Numbered from the stretch's first letter, positions 12,621 to 25,040 are shown. The stretch is DNA of 64,000 nucleotides from Pyxicephalus adspersus (GCF_032062135.1 NC_092859.1:156479726-156543725), one strand, 5' to 3'. Made by a program: numbers and translations. The notes: a model not told the origin generated them from the letters alone.

Positions 12621-14939
12621 TCTGCAATAAACTTACGTACCTGCCGGTGTGTTATCAGCTTTGAAAGAGCACTGAGCAGGACAGCTTACAATGCTGGGGT
12701 ATTCTGGGGGTGCGGGGACTAAACGAACTTCTGTGCACAGAAATAAGTTGTCCTATCTTGGCCAATTTGGATGGTCAAAGATAAAGAACCGGGGAAGAGA
12801 AAAAGAAGTTGGCATCTACATAGGAACATAGTGAGTGCATTAAAAAATTGACATGAGGTGGGTATCTTTTTTTTGCAGAAGGGTCAGGTGATGTCCCATC
12901 TGTGATAAAAAAAAAAATTAACCTGCCTGATCATTACTCATTGAATTTTAGATTTATTTCCACTTTAGCATAGCTGTTATTGCTTGCCTCCATTTTTGAT
13001 CTCATGGTGATCCCTGGAGACAGACAGCATAGCCTCTATATTCTCTGGTGATATGTTACCTGCTGGCCCAGTGAAGGGGATCTGTGCACTACTGAATTTT
13101 GTTTCTTTACCTTTACCTGTAGGTCTCCCAGCAAGTAGCCGACTTTTCCTTGCTGTTACCCGCTATGTCTGGGTATTTGGAGCTGGACAGTATAGGCACT
13201 GACCAGTCTCACCTGCTGATTGATATAGCATTGGCTTAACAATCTCCACCCAACTGTTACTACCCTTGATACCTGTTACTTACCGTACGTAGAAACTTCC
13301 AGCGGCAACATTGCTGCCTCAACCAACCTCTGATTGTATTTTGACCTTTGGACATCTCTACCCTTTGAATCCTCGCCTGGCTTGTCTCTTTTCAGTTTTT
13401 GACCTTGGTCCAGTTTTCTGATCCGCTGTCTTCCAAAGATTTGGACTTACTCTATCCTTTTGCCATCACTGTTGACCTGCCTGCCAAGCAGAATTACTAG
13501 TCATTTGCCAATTCTTTGTACCCCAAAGGAAAATCCTTGCAAACCTACCTGCAAAGTCCTAGGGGCAACAAAGTGATGGTGTAACTCAAGGCTGAGCTCA
13601 GGACTGCCTACAGGTGAAGACTAGAGTAATTATTTTTTGGGAATCACTTTTGGTTTAGCATTAGTATTTGACCTGGGGCCTTACAATACCCCTATTCTGA
13701 GTATATGTGAATAAAGGACATTTCTTTGACAGATAACATGCATTTCATTGCTCTTCAATAGTTATCAAATCCACTTAAAGACCACTATCACTTTTTTTTT
13801 TCAGGGCTACTTTTTGTCTAGTCCACGTTCCAACCTGTCCTGTTTAGGTGGAACCATCAGGAATATGGGCCCAATCTGTTTCCATAGGTTGGCAGACCTC
13901 AAGAATGTATTTACTAATATTCATGAAAAGAAAACATGGGAAATTAAATTTTTTTTTTATATCCAAGAGCATTTTATTTGTTTGACTGTCATGGAATACC
14001 AATACATTCCACAAAAAAAGCTCTTAAATAAAGCCCTGTATCAATTGCACCTCTGAAAAGCCAAAAAGAACAAAACAAGCCAAGTTGTATTCTGGCCTAA
14101 AATTTGTGTTTGTGCTTCCCATCATTTCAGTTTGTGCAAAATAACTTGCAAGTCTGCATTTTTATTTTAATCAGAGCTATTTTTAAAAGGCTTTATTTGT
14201 AACTTATTGGATTAAATAAAATATTAGAACAAAATGCCAACACATACAGATTGGTAGAAAGGTGAAGTGTGGGCGCAGTGAATGCATTCTCTCTCTTTCT
14301 TACAAATTGTGCAATGTATTATGCATATCTTTGAGGGCTCGTGCAGTGACAAACAATTTCACTTAGCTTTCTGCCAGACAGCTCAAAGGAAAATTAGCTC
14401 AAAGGAAAATTAACTAGAACAAGCTGAGCTGCTGGGATACTTCCCTTAAAATGTTAAATTACAGACCACCGTATGTATGGAGAATCAGTGCAATAATTGC
14501 ATATTTTTCAAGTGTTTGGGTGCATTTTCATGGGTCTCTTGTGTTCATCAATGCCATTCCTTCAATATAATTATTACATGTAAAAAAAATTGCAGCTTAC
14601 ATACAAAAATGGTTCGAATATTAATATACTATTATTAGTTATGTCTGAAATCAGAAACAGACAATTAGTTTTTGGCATTCTGAAAATGATACAAATTCAA
14701 AGTCAGCGTATTTGGTATGGGTTAGTGGTGGTTGGATAGGTCCAATCAGAATCCATTCTGAATTAGATTTCAACTTCAGATCAGAACTAAGAATTTATAC
14801 AATCCAAGCTCAGTTCTGAGTTCAGATATCCCATGCAAGCACTGAGCATAGGCTCAGCCAATCCTGCCTGGAGATGTTGAGAGACGTCTATGGCCCGTTG
14901 GCTGCACTCACGTAAACTATGCAGGAATCTGCTCATCTT
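12621..14939. other. Non-coding stretch with pyrimidine-rich segment
   Basis: No gene recognised. 13020-13600 is rich in CT with recurring TTGACC and CCTG words, a texture also seen at 19900-20150 and 29590-29900. I cannot align the three convincingly, so no family is claimed. Confidence 0.35.
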
Positions 14940-15545
14940 TTAACCTCCCCTGTGGTAAACCCCAGCGTGACTCGGGGTAAAAAAAACAAGCTGAAAGCAG
15001 TAACCCCGAGTAGGACTACTTAAAAAAGTAAAAAACAAACATTTACCTGGTCCCATCCTTCGGCGTCCTCCAGGCTCCTGCCATCCTCTGGCCACATCCT
15101 CTTCCTCGATCTGTCCCCTGGCGAGTGTGCTGAGATTCCGTGGGGGTTCCCGGTGACGTTGGCTCATACAGCCCCCACTAGGCAGGATTTCAAATTATTT
15201 CGTATTGCATTCAATACAAAATAACTGTATTGAATGCAATACACTAGAATTATATGTCTAAAAGCCATACATTGTTTTTCACGAAAATTTAATTTACAGT
15301 ATAATATAATAGTATGAGTATAATAAAGTTTAAAACACAAAATCATGACAAAGTTTAATATTTCATTTATTATTACATTTATTTAGTTTAAATTTATTTA
15401 ATTTTTTGTTTTGACATGATTTTGTGTTTCAAACTTTATTATGCTCATACTATTATAATTTACTGTAAAATACATTTTCATGAAAAACAATGTACCGCCT
15501 TTAGACATATAAATCTGGATAGAAATGAACCGCCCAGGAGGTTAA
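14940..15545. mobile_element. piggyBac-like nonautonomous foldback element
   Basis: The element occupies 14944-15541 and is flanked on both sides by TTAA (14940-14943 and 15542-15545), the target duplication of the piggyBac superfamily. Its left end CCTCCCCTGTGGTAA and the reverse complement of its right end, CCTCCTGGGCGGTTC, are similar terminal repeats starting with CC. It has no transposase. About 100 bp on each side of an AT-rich loop (15230-15345 against 15416-15515) form a long inner inverted repeat, so the same peptide (starting MILCFKLYY) can be read outward from the loop on both strands. Confidence 0.75.
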
Positions 15546-15573
15546 TCAGCTGGGCAGAGCTCCTGTCATTCTG

Positions 15574-15866
15574 CAACAGGAAGCAGCTGGTGCTGGATGA
15601 ATCTTTCCTGGACTTTGCAAAGGTAATATTAATAAGGATAAAAAGATAACTTTTTATTGTGATGTGTGGCTACTTCTAAGTGTAGTTTAACCCATTCTAG
15701 ATCCATTCTGGGTAAGAGGTGGATTGTTTGCACCCATGAGCAGGAATCGTTGTGTAGTGGGGAGCAGCTGGAGCAGGATAAATCTTCGCTGGTCCCAACA
15801 AGGGTAAATAATAAAATAAACTCAATAAAAATAACTTTTACATTATGCTGTGTTTTGATAAGCTAA
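15574..15866 (+). repeat. Diverged two-copy tandem repeat
   Basis: The stretch from 15574 (gcaacaggaagcagctggtg) and the stretch from about 15747 (gtggggagcagctggagcag) align over about 110 bp at roughly 70 percent. Each copy has aatcttN-ctgg followed by AAGG/GTAA, a donor-like word. No open frame runs through both. Confidence 0.55.
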
Positions 15867-15869
15867 ATT

Positions 15870-17279
15870 TGAATCTTTGTTCCACAGCAACGAGACTCTT
15901 TTCCCCAACTTTGACCCGTGCCACAGAGAGCAAAAAAGATCATTGGTGTCATTCAAGCTGGCCATAGAGTTACAAATTGCTTATGGCTCAAAAAAAACCC
16001 CAGCAACCTCTGGAGGAACCTTTTGTTAAAAAATACTGCTTTAGGTCATTCCATTTGTGGTTAAGCCTAGACTTTTCAGCTACATCTTGCAGGTAGATAT
16101 AGATAGGCGGGCAGTAATTTTCAGATTGGCAGTGGTACGTAAATAGTCTTGGAATTATGTTGGATCGGCCAGCCTGCATTAAACATTAACTTGCAGGGTT
16201 GACCCAGTCATACATAAATAACCAATGCCTAGATTCCTGGGTGAGGAAAAGATTTATCTATATTTGTTTATGCTGACAAGCATACAAAAGTGCTGCTAGA
16301 AGAAATATGGGCACCATTAAGATTGCTTTGACATAGGATAAAGACCATAAAAAGAAAAGTGCTGCTCGGAGGTGGGTGCCCCCTGAGTATACAAGCTGAA
16401 TCTGAATGCCAGTGTGCAGTGTGGCATGATGGCGGTAATACAACGAAAAGGTTACATTTGCTTCTTTTTCTATTTATCCCATATTGCTAAAAACATACAC
16501 AGTATAAAGGCCACATACAAAATTGGCATTGTCCGTCAAAAGTCACTGCTACCAGACAGATGGCAGAAGGAAGATAATTAACCCGCTGGGATTCATAGCA
16601 AAATCCGACAGTTTGTCTCAAGTTCAATATTTATAAATGATTTTGTCATGAACTATCCAAAGGTCTCTGAAATTCGGGTGGTTTATCCTACAGAGAGACA
16701 GAATGGTAGTAAGTGCCTCAGTTTATCCACAATGGTGTGGCATAATCGGTTGGCATTAGGGCAATCATGATATTTTTACCCATATTACAAGATTCTAGTT
16801 CACCACAGTCAAAGCAATGATTGATTAAATTATTACTGATTGTTTTGTGGTATGCACTTTATACTTTTTCTTTTTTTTATGCCGTTAGGCAATGAAAAGT
16901 GATACAAGGAGGGAGTTGTAAATTGCAGTTTCTTTTTAACCAATCAGGGCTAGTAGGGATAACAGAAAAATTATTAAGGATCCACTAACAAATGTTTACC
17001 TTCCAACCTATGAGGTTTTCAATTTCTCATTGACCCCTCTATGTTTTCCTCTGTTTCAGTAAATATGCTCAGCTTAGGTGTACATGAATTACCTGCTGCC
17101 AGACATGCAGATTGTAAGTTTGGCCACACTAAATACTTTTGACCTTAACAAGCAAATGGTGAATTTGTCTTGGTGCATTTTCACAGTCCTTGAGCGAAGG
17201 GATTTCCTACTCCCAGTTTGCAGTCTTTTCCTGATATTACAATCTGTTGTATTAGCTAAGATTGGGGTTTCAGGATCTG
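15870..17279. other. Non-coding stretch, nothing recognised
   Basis: No gene, RNA or repeat copy from elsewhere in the window was recognised on either strand. Confidence 0.4.
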
Positions 17280-17689
17280 GTTCTAATTAGGAATGAGCGA
17301 GAAGGCCTCTGACAGTCTCGAACTTCCAATGGGTCATTGAAATTTCGGCAAACTGATTTCCATTAAAGTCAATAGGCCGATTTTACACATTAATAGCAAA
17401 GCCCCTATACATGTTAGAACCACCAAATTTGCTAGGTATGGTCAGAAGAACAGTGGCAACAAGAGAAAAATACAAAAAGACCTTGTGGTAGGTAAAGTGA
17501 CAGCAGGCAAATAGGATTGTAAAACTTTTTTTGTGAATGGAGTACTGACAGATGGCAGCAAAAGCAGAAGGAGGCGATGGGCCTTGAGACAGAGAATGGA
17601 CCGCTTTGGTAACTGGCATCTAGAGCTGGATGTAGTACATTGTCAGAAATGTTACTGTACCAAACGGTCTTCTTTGGTAAATAAGAACA

Positions 17690-19186
17690 GGTATCAAACA
17701 CTAAAATATCTGTATTGGGGCTTCCGATGTTTGTGATCCCGCCTAACTCACACAGCAGAAGCTGCAGAAGGCTGACATTTATTTGCATTAATTTCATTAC
17801 CATTTCTTTATGGAGTCCACTTCTGGTGAACATTTTCTGAGCTGTATTATTGGGAAGACTATCAAAATTATAACCATTAATGGAAGATTTCTTGGTGTTC
17901 ATGCAGATCACACTGTTCTCCCAATTAAAGTCAAGGATTTGAAGACTTGTGAAGCTGTGCGAGGAGCAAGGCTGTTTTTTGGACAGCCAAAATGTTCTAA
18001 ATGTGAAACCTGTAGAAGACTCAGGAGGCCAAGAGGTTGAAAGAGAGACAATAGAAGAAAGATTCTGCATCTCCAGCACCAAAAGGTCTTGAGCTTGGGA
18101 GCTTCTGACCTAAACATATGTCACTATGGGAAACTGGGTTGGCTGCAGGTGGGCACAAGAAATCATATTTACCTCTCTGACATCCTCATCATAGGACCAG
18201 TCTTTATAAATGGTCTCCATTTGCTGCTGGAAGACAAAGGCATCCTAAAAGTCACCGTCGATTGTCGTTGGCTAGGAGATATTTTGTCCCACCAATATAG
18301 TGTGTTTTTGAATATTGTTTTTGATACACAAGTGGGTGATGTGTACTACATCTACTGTGAAGGAATGTTTGACTCGGTATCTAAATATGCCATCTGCACA
18401 AGCATGTTTCTTGAATATCAAACAAACATTGATTGAGCAAAATCCTAATATGTGTTCCGACTGTCCATTGTCTGCTGCAAGTATCGCACCTCCTAGATTT
18501 GCGTCAAGCTATGTTGGGTGGCATGCTCGCTGACTTTACATTGTTAGTTGACAGATATCTTAATGCTCCTCGCCTAGCAAAAGCAAATGCTTTAGCTGTG
18601 ACTCTGAGCTTCCCAAAGAACTTCAGCAGTTTTGTGTCCTACAGCAATAAAGAAGAGAAAAGGCTTGAAAAGAATATGATGTTACCATCCATGGATTCCT
18701 TGTGAGATAAGAGTAAACAAAGCCATGATCTCTAAATGGGTCATTCCTAAAATAAGATTGGTGCTATGAGACTTCTTAGCACATACGCATGTTCTCCTCT
18801 TTGTTTTGAGAACCACAGAACAATATTATATTTGCTTCTCTCATGTATCAGCTTACTGGTAGGATTCATAAGAAATAATTACCATTTGAAAGGAAGAGAA
18901 CTACTCTAATAATAATATGTCTGCTTAAATACTTCAGAAAGTCTTGGCTAGAGTTTATGTGTTGTTTTTTTTATTAGTACATTTTATATGTGGGGAAAAT
19001 GAAGCACAGAACAACTCAATGCGCCTCTACTCCATTTTTGGGTTTCAGTATAGTCTGTTAAAATGTATCATTGTACAAATTATAGCTACTTGTTTGTTTA
19101 ATGCAACGGTTTCAAATATTGGGCATTTCGTACAATACTGTACATTTGTCCATTTCCAAATAAATTACTAATGTAGTAAAAAAAAA
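17690..19186 (+). pseudogene. EXD1: Processed pseudogene of EXD1 (exonuclease 3'-5' domain-containing 1)
   Basis: From ATG 17810 an LSm-like N-terminus is readable (SCIIGKTIKIITINGRFLGV, then KVKDLKTCEAVRGARLFFG). The frame is lost near 17980. From 18089 the exonuclease-like domain appears: ICHYGKLGWLQVGTRNHIYL, then LLLEDKGILKVTVDCRWLGD, then SHQYSVFLNIVFDTQVGDV. The frame shifts twice more: TLIEQNP (near 18430) and LADFTLLVDRYLNAPRLAKA (18530 on), which ends at a stop at 18705. This domain order is that of EXD1, a vertebrate germline protein of piRNA biogenesis. No introns interrupt about 900 bp of coding sequence. AATAAA at 19159-19164 precedes an A run at 19178-19186. A diverged direct repeat (ctgtaccaaacggtcttctt) flanks the copy near 17655 and 19213. 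Together these indicate an mRNA retrocopy, dead through stops, frameshifts and an internal deletion. Confidence 0.85.
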
Positions 19187-19420
19187 TTCTGTATTTATTT
19201 GACAGAAATTTCACTGTACCAAACGGTCTTCTTGGGTAATTAGGAACTGCATTTAGTTTTTTTTTTAGTTTTAGTGAATTTACAGTGTGAAAAAAAAGAT
19301 GACTAACAATGTCTTCACTAATACACAATATGGATTACACTAAATGTGCTGGCTGCTGACAATTTCACACAATTGACTAGCTAGTAGCTCATGAAAAAGA
19401 AAATGTCCTATAAAACACTG

Positions 19421-19572
19421 AACTACTAGATTGTAAGCTCTTCGGGGCAGGGTCCTCTCCTCCTGTATCACTGTCTATATTAGTCTGTCATTTGCAATCC
19501 CTATTTAATGTTCAGCACTGCGTAATATGTTGGCGCTATATAAATCCTGTAAAATAATAATAATAATAATAA
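19421..19572 (+). repeat. SINE-like repeat, family A
   Basis: Core tagattgtaagctcttcggg followed by the tail gttggcgctatataaatcct and an (AAT)n run. It lies inside the long hAT-like element, downstream of the EXD1 retrocopy. Confidence 0.8.
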
Positions 19573-20379
19573 CTATGCAGCTAACAATGAACTAAGAGGC
19601 TCCTACACTGTCCCTGTCAGACTACCCGTCTCTCCCTGCGTCTATCCTCTACACAGAACACAAAATGGAGTCACTAACCCCCTCCCTCCTTCACTGTATA
19701 TATATGCCCATGCTCTGATCTCTCCTGATCGTGATCCCACCGGCGTTACCGCCGCCTGCTTTTTCCCTCATTAGTTTGGCGAGAACACGACCTCATGGCG
19801 AATTACAAGGTCGCTCTCGCTTACATGCTTGGTAAGTGAGAAAGGCCGGATTTGCCACGAGATTGAATTTAAAAATCTGGATCGCTCTTCCCTAGTTCTG
19901 ATCTCCTTACGCTGTTTGTATTTACTTGTCCTTTGCTGACTGCCTTTCAAGTATCAATTTCACTTGGTTATCCAGCTTGACTTTTGTTTTTGGTTTCTTG
20001 TATGCCACCTACCCTCATTTTTAGCCTGCTTTGCCAATTCCCCTTACTTTGGCCTGCTCTGACTTTTGACCAAACTGGACCATGACTGTGCCTATTATTT
20101 GTCACTAGTCCAGTTGGCAGCTTAGCCCACAGATCCTGAGGTCCTCTATAACAGTGTTTTTCATTTTACCGTTTTCATTTTAGGCTTTAAAGATTATATT
20201 TTTACAATGTGGAAATAGAGGCCTTGGCCATGCAGATGATGATGGAGAGAAAAACAAAAAAATGGGAGGAATGGAATTCACTGAAGCAAAAGATTAGAGA
20301 AAATGTTAACAATAAACAAAAGAAAAACTGCTACTTTTAAGCCTCATACAAAAGTCCGATGCATTCCAGGTGATTGTTG

Positions 20380-20790
20380 CTTGAAAGAAACTTCTATGAT
20401 CTTTTCCATTGATAGATGAATGAATGAATGTTGAGTGCTGTACACAAAATGCTTTATGGGGGTCAAGCAAGCAGTACCTATGGAGTGCACATTTCAACTG
20501 TACGGAACAATGTTGCTGGAAACAATCAGAAATGATGCAGGAAATGATCTTTTGTGATGTTTTTCATTGACAGATGATTGACCAAGTGCTGTAGACACAG
20601 TGTTGTTCTGCTCTGTGGATTGGGGATTGGGAGGATGAGTGAGCAATACCTTTAACAACAATGTTGCTGGAAACAATCTTTTGTGTGTACGCATTGCATT
20701 GTTCTGCTCTATGGATAAGAGACTGGGGAGGTTGAGCAAATGGCACCCTATGGAGTGCACAACGGTGGTTACTGATTGGTTGTTTATAAA
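20380..20790 (+). repeat. Tandem repeat, period about 151 bp, nearly three units
   Basis: caatgttgctggaaacaatc occurs at 20508-20527 and 20659-20678. The words tatggagtgcac, gaccaagtgctgta and tgttctgctctatggat recur at matching offsets. Units differ by substitutions and short indels. Several overlapping antisense frames in this block arise from the repeat and are not genes. Confidence 0.7.
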
Positions 20791-21051
20791 TCTGCAGATA
20801 ACCGCTGTACACATGTCAGAGGTCATGCTTTTCTCAGGTGACTATTATTTAATCTGTGTACAACGCTTTATTGTTTATATTAGCAAGGCTACAGTGCAGC
20901 AGTAGCAAACAGCAACTAATAAACCCGGGGTACAGAGACAAATGCAATGGAACCTGCAATGGTGTAGCTGCTGCTGCATGTGGATTAAAAAAAAATTACC
21001 TTCTAGTGGTTATAATGGTAATGGTCTGTTGAGGATCAACTCATTTGTCAC

Positions 21052-21481
21052 TAAAGCTACGTACACACTTCCAATTATTATCGTTGGAAAACGAACGACG
21101 AACGATCCTGCACGATATATACGAACGATCGTATAGCACCGATACTGCACATAGAGTTAACGACACGATCGTTCGTAGATATTGTACACACAATAGATAC
21201 GATCGTTTAAGCGATAGAGGAACTATGTGCACGACAGGAAAGTGAACGAACGTTCGTTCATTACGCATGCTCAGCCCATGGACGATCAACGAACGACCGT
21301 ACACACGAACGATGTTCAACGATCGTCGTCCAATCCGATCCGCCGGTCCGGTCGTTCGTTTCCAACGAGTTTCCTCGTTCGTCGGCGTTGTTGGTTACTT
21401 TTTTACGAACGATTTTTTGCCCAATCGATGGTTCGTCGTTCGATTGGAACGATAAAAATTGGAAGTGTGTACGCACCTTAA
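21052..21481. mobile_element. Harbinger-like MITE, CpG-dense
   Basis: The element is 21055-21478, flanked by TAA (21052-21054 and 21479-21481), the 3-bp target duplication of PIF/Harbinger elements. The left end AGCTACGTACACACTTCCAA and the inverted right end AGGTGCGTACACACTTCCAA match at 17 of 20 bases, and pairing continues inward. The 424-bp interior is packed with CGTT, AACG and CGATCG words in both orientations, far above the CpG level of its surroundings. No open transposase frame; the short frames are by-products of the CpG-rich repeat. Confidence 0.75.
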
Positions 21482-21747
21482 TTCACAGAGGTGCCATATA
21501 TGTTTCACTTATCCATCCCTTATTTATTAAAAAACAGTCTCCTGGCAATTGGGAGCTGACAATTCTTTCTATTTGGGGTGACCACACATTCAGGAAAATA
21601 CCTTGGAGGGTTATGAAGAGAGAAATTTGTTGGTGGCATGGGCTCATGCCAGTTATCCAGTTTGCAGATGGCATACAATAAAGTCATAGTACATTAGAGA
21701 GTTGAGATGACACTCTTAGATTATAAACTATAACCCGTCTTCTTCTG

Positions 21748-21955
21748 TCTCTTAAAACCTTCACTACTTAGCCACCACTTCATATCCCCCCTACTGTGTG
21801 CTGCTTCCTCCTCCTCTTAGATTGTAAGCTCTTCTGGGCAGGGTCCTCTCTTCCTCTTGTGTCATTGTTTGTATCTGTCATTTGCTACACCCAATTTATT
21901 ATACAGCGCTGCATAATATGTTGGCGCTATATAAACACTGTATATTAATAATGAC
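21748..21955 (+). repeat. SINE-like repeat, family A
   Basis: Carries the block cactacttagccaccacttc, the core agattgtaagctcttctggg and the tail gttggcgctatataaacact. Confidence 0.8.
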
Positions 21956-21959
21956 TCCA

Positions 21960-24900
21960 ACTGGGATGCATGGCATGAATTCTCTTGGTTAAAGATGGCA
22001 TGAGTTAGGTCCAGAGTATTGCAGAATAATTATTAGTTTATCTATTGTTTCTAAAATGTTCCAAATGTCTTTTTATGCAAGTGACATGACATTTTTGGAA
22101 TGTGTGATGATTACTCCCCCCCAAATTATTACTAATAAAGAAGTCCAAAACACGTCTACCCATTAATCATCTATAGGTTTGATTTCAGATATGGTTGTCA
22201 AAACAGACAATGGCAGGTTGGCATGTTGTTAAACAGCTTATATTGACATTTCCCGCTGTCTCTCCTGCAACCTTTTATCCTTAGTATATCAAAATTTTAA
22301 AAGTGTCTGGAAATGCTGTATGCAGCGGAGTGTTGTCTGGCATGGTCTTTAGATCTCCAACAATGTAAGTTCAAGATCTGGAAGAGGTCATCAAAGATAA
22401 CTGCAGCCAATGAGGTTGAAAGCTCTGGTTTCATGGTATACAATGAGGACAATGCTGGTACAAGGCTTCTATTAGAAAATGGAGAGGCAATTAGCAAAGA
22501 TTAAAGCTAACAATTTCTCAAGATTTCTGCCATTATTTCGGCTCTGGCCATTGTGTTTTCCCATTATTCAGCTCAGACCTTTCCATGCTGCCTCTAGCTT
22601 TGCTTAACATAGCTGGCTAAGTGAATATTCCTGCTAAAATGCTACAATAGATATGTTGCAGTTCAAAAAATACAAAATTGCAAATGTACTTTTTACACAA
22701 ATATTATTTACTGGACTTCAGAGGCCATTGATTATTCAGATCAAATTGTATACAAGATACATTGTAATTGACCTATATAGAAATATGAAGTATGGTAACA
22801 TTCTTTTTTGGCATTATTTTCATTAAAGACTGAAAGTTACAAAGGAAAAGTTGAATATGATTGGCCAAGAAATTTAAAATGATGCAAAGAAATAAATATA
22901 TCTTGCACTTGTACGTCTCAGATTTATTGTATTGGACATTGAGGGGCAGTAACTCAATGTCCTCCTATCCTAAGGAAGGAACTGGAAATAAAAGAAAATC
23001 TCTTCAATTTAAATTAAACTTCCATTCCAGAGAGTTGTATCCAGAATAAGGGACTTCATTGGAAGATTCCCCCCACTTATTGCACTGATCACAACTTGAA
23101 ATATTGGGTCTCCCCCCACTGCTTGTCTTGGTGACAGTGACAATAGTCATCAGGACAAATAAAGGGGGTGAATAACTCATTCTGTACACTAACTGCCACA
23201 GTTGGGAAGATGGAGACTCTAGAGGGCACTACAGATTGCACAGAAGTGGTGTGAGCCCTAAGAAGGGCCAACGTGCAGAATCTAAGCAGCAGTCAGGTCT
23301 TCTCCGGAGCCTCTAGTGGTGAGGATGTTGTGCTGCTGGCTGCTGCCAGGTTGGGATCCTTGGGCACACCAGGGTGGGCAGTACCAAATCACTGGGCAGA
23401 AGAAACAGTAATCCAGGAAATAGATACTGGTTACATGGGGCCACCGCAGGCACAGGGAACACAAGAACAGCACAAGGGAACAGGCAGGGGAACAACAAAA
23501 TGGGCAAAAAGGGGTTAACACAGGAGCTGGACTGGGAAAGCACTAAATTACCCAACAGGTGTAGGGGAAATGCTCAGCAGAGCCAGGGGGCTCGGTACCA
23601 GTGGAGACACATTGCACAAATGCAGATTGCTGTGTCTGAGTTAGATAAATAGCCAAGGGCAATTAAGGAGGTATTTCCTAACTGGCCAGCTGAAGGGGCA
23701 AAACTGATAAAACTTGGAAGAGCAGGCACGCTCGGGGTCAGAACTGCCTGCATGAGCTGGAGACACTGTGACACTAACATAAATACAAAACTGTGATCTA
23801 GCCCTGCATTTCTCAAACAAGGTTCAGTCTGGGGGTGGCACAAGGTAGGTGGCCTAGGGGGAAAAAGATTAAAAATCTGCCTCCCCTGAAATCGTGGGCT
23901 CCAGGCTCCAGGGCACACAGCAAACTGTAGTATTATATTATATTATATTATATTATATTATATAGTATATGAAAATGGCACCACTGTTAATTGAGTTTGC
24001 ATCTGTTGCCCTTGCATTTAATGAGGTGATTTGGTTCGTCCTCCAGAGGAGTAAGGCCAACCATGTTGGAACATGTTGCTTCTGGGAACTGTGTTGCAAA
24101 CTATGCAAATGCAACCACATGTAAATGCATGCACAAAATGGTTTCCATCCTCACCCATTAGGTTAAACAGAGTATTTGGGAGCAAGGTTAAGCATGAGGT
24201 TTACCACAATTCTAAAAGAAGCCTTACTACTTGAATAATGTATCATCATAATTCAGTCTGGATAGTCTATGCTCAGGTGCATATCCAACATTGTTGAAAA
24301 TCTCATGTCAGCCTCAATCAGTGCAGGTTAACCTAACAACATCTCTGAAGTGGAAGTATTAGCCAGGGAGAAAGGGAAAGAAATCCTAAAGCTTGAACTG
24401 AAAAAAAGACGAAAAGAATGATTTGGAAGCTGTGATTATTTCTGCAGAGCTGACTCCCTGGGAGCACAAACTTTTGCACATGCCGCATGCTGTGTTCCTA
24501 TTTTTTTCCAGTCTCGTAGATTCTGGGAATAAATAGTAACCATGCATTCAATTTGGGGTTGTTTTTTTTTTTTTTTTTTGCAGTGGCTGTGTTTATTAAC
24601 ATTTATCCTAAAGAGACAAGTAGCAATTAAATAAATTGCCCAGGTGACAGATATTCACACATGGGTATTTATGTTTTGAGATTGCACAGGTTGTAAAATT
24701 CAGATTTCAGAAAAGGTTTGGAATCAGTGAATCTGCCCAAATGTTACAGGACAACTTCTGTGAAGTCACCCTGAGCAAATACAGTTTCCATGGCAAAGGG
24801 CTAAATTTTCCTACAATGTCACCAGCTCCCAGCAGTTACCAAAAATAATCTCTGCGAGGCACATAAAACATAGAGTGAGTGTGTGTGACAATAGTTCCTG

Positions 24901-25020
24901 AAACTTCGAGTCAAATGAACAGACCATCTGCTAAGACACAGATAGCTGGAAGGAGGAAGCTTCTAAGGATCGGCTGGGAGGACAATGGTTCTGTTTAACC
25001 ATCTCCATCCTTCTTTCGTT
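21960..25020. other. Largely unique non-coding stretch
   Basis: No gene or repeat copy recognised. It contains an (ATATT)n microsatellite at 23929-23964 and a T run at 24559-24580. The last 150 bp before 25041 would be the 5' leader of the candidate exon there. Confidence 0.4.
23929..23964. repeat. (TATTA)n microsatellite
   Basis: About seven uninterrupted TATTA pentamers. Confidence 0.9.
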
Positions 25021-25040
25021 GCCCGGGCATTAGTTCAAAA

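Larger units (their letters stand above)
17280..19902. mobile_element. Long hAT-like nonautonomous element (composite)
   Basis: The outer ends are TAGGAATGAGCGAG (17288 on) and, inverted, TAGGGAAGAGCGAT (ending at 19894). They are flanked by GTTCTAAT (17280-17287) and GTTCTGAT (19895-19902), an 8-bp direct repeat with one mismatch, as expected for hAT insertions. The same terminal word TAGGGATGAGCGAAC ends the short element at 53131-53272. No transposase is visible. Inside lie the EXD1 retrocopy and a family A SINE-like repeat (19421-19572), so much of the 2.6 kb is later cargo or captured sequence. That the two ends belong to one insertion is inferred from ends plus duplication. Confidence 0.55.

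Noticed and set aside
17432..18082. 216-codon minus-strand frame, the longest in the window
   Set aside because: It lies antisense to the EXD1 retrocopy and to hAT-like sequence. The sense strand explains the open frame, and no motif is recognisable on the minus strand.
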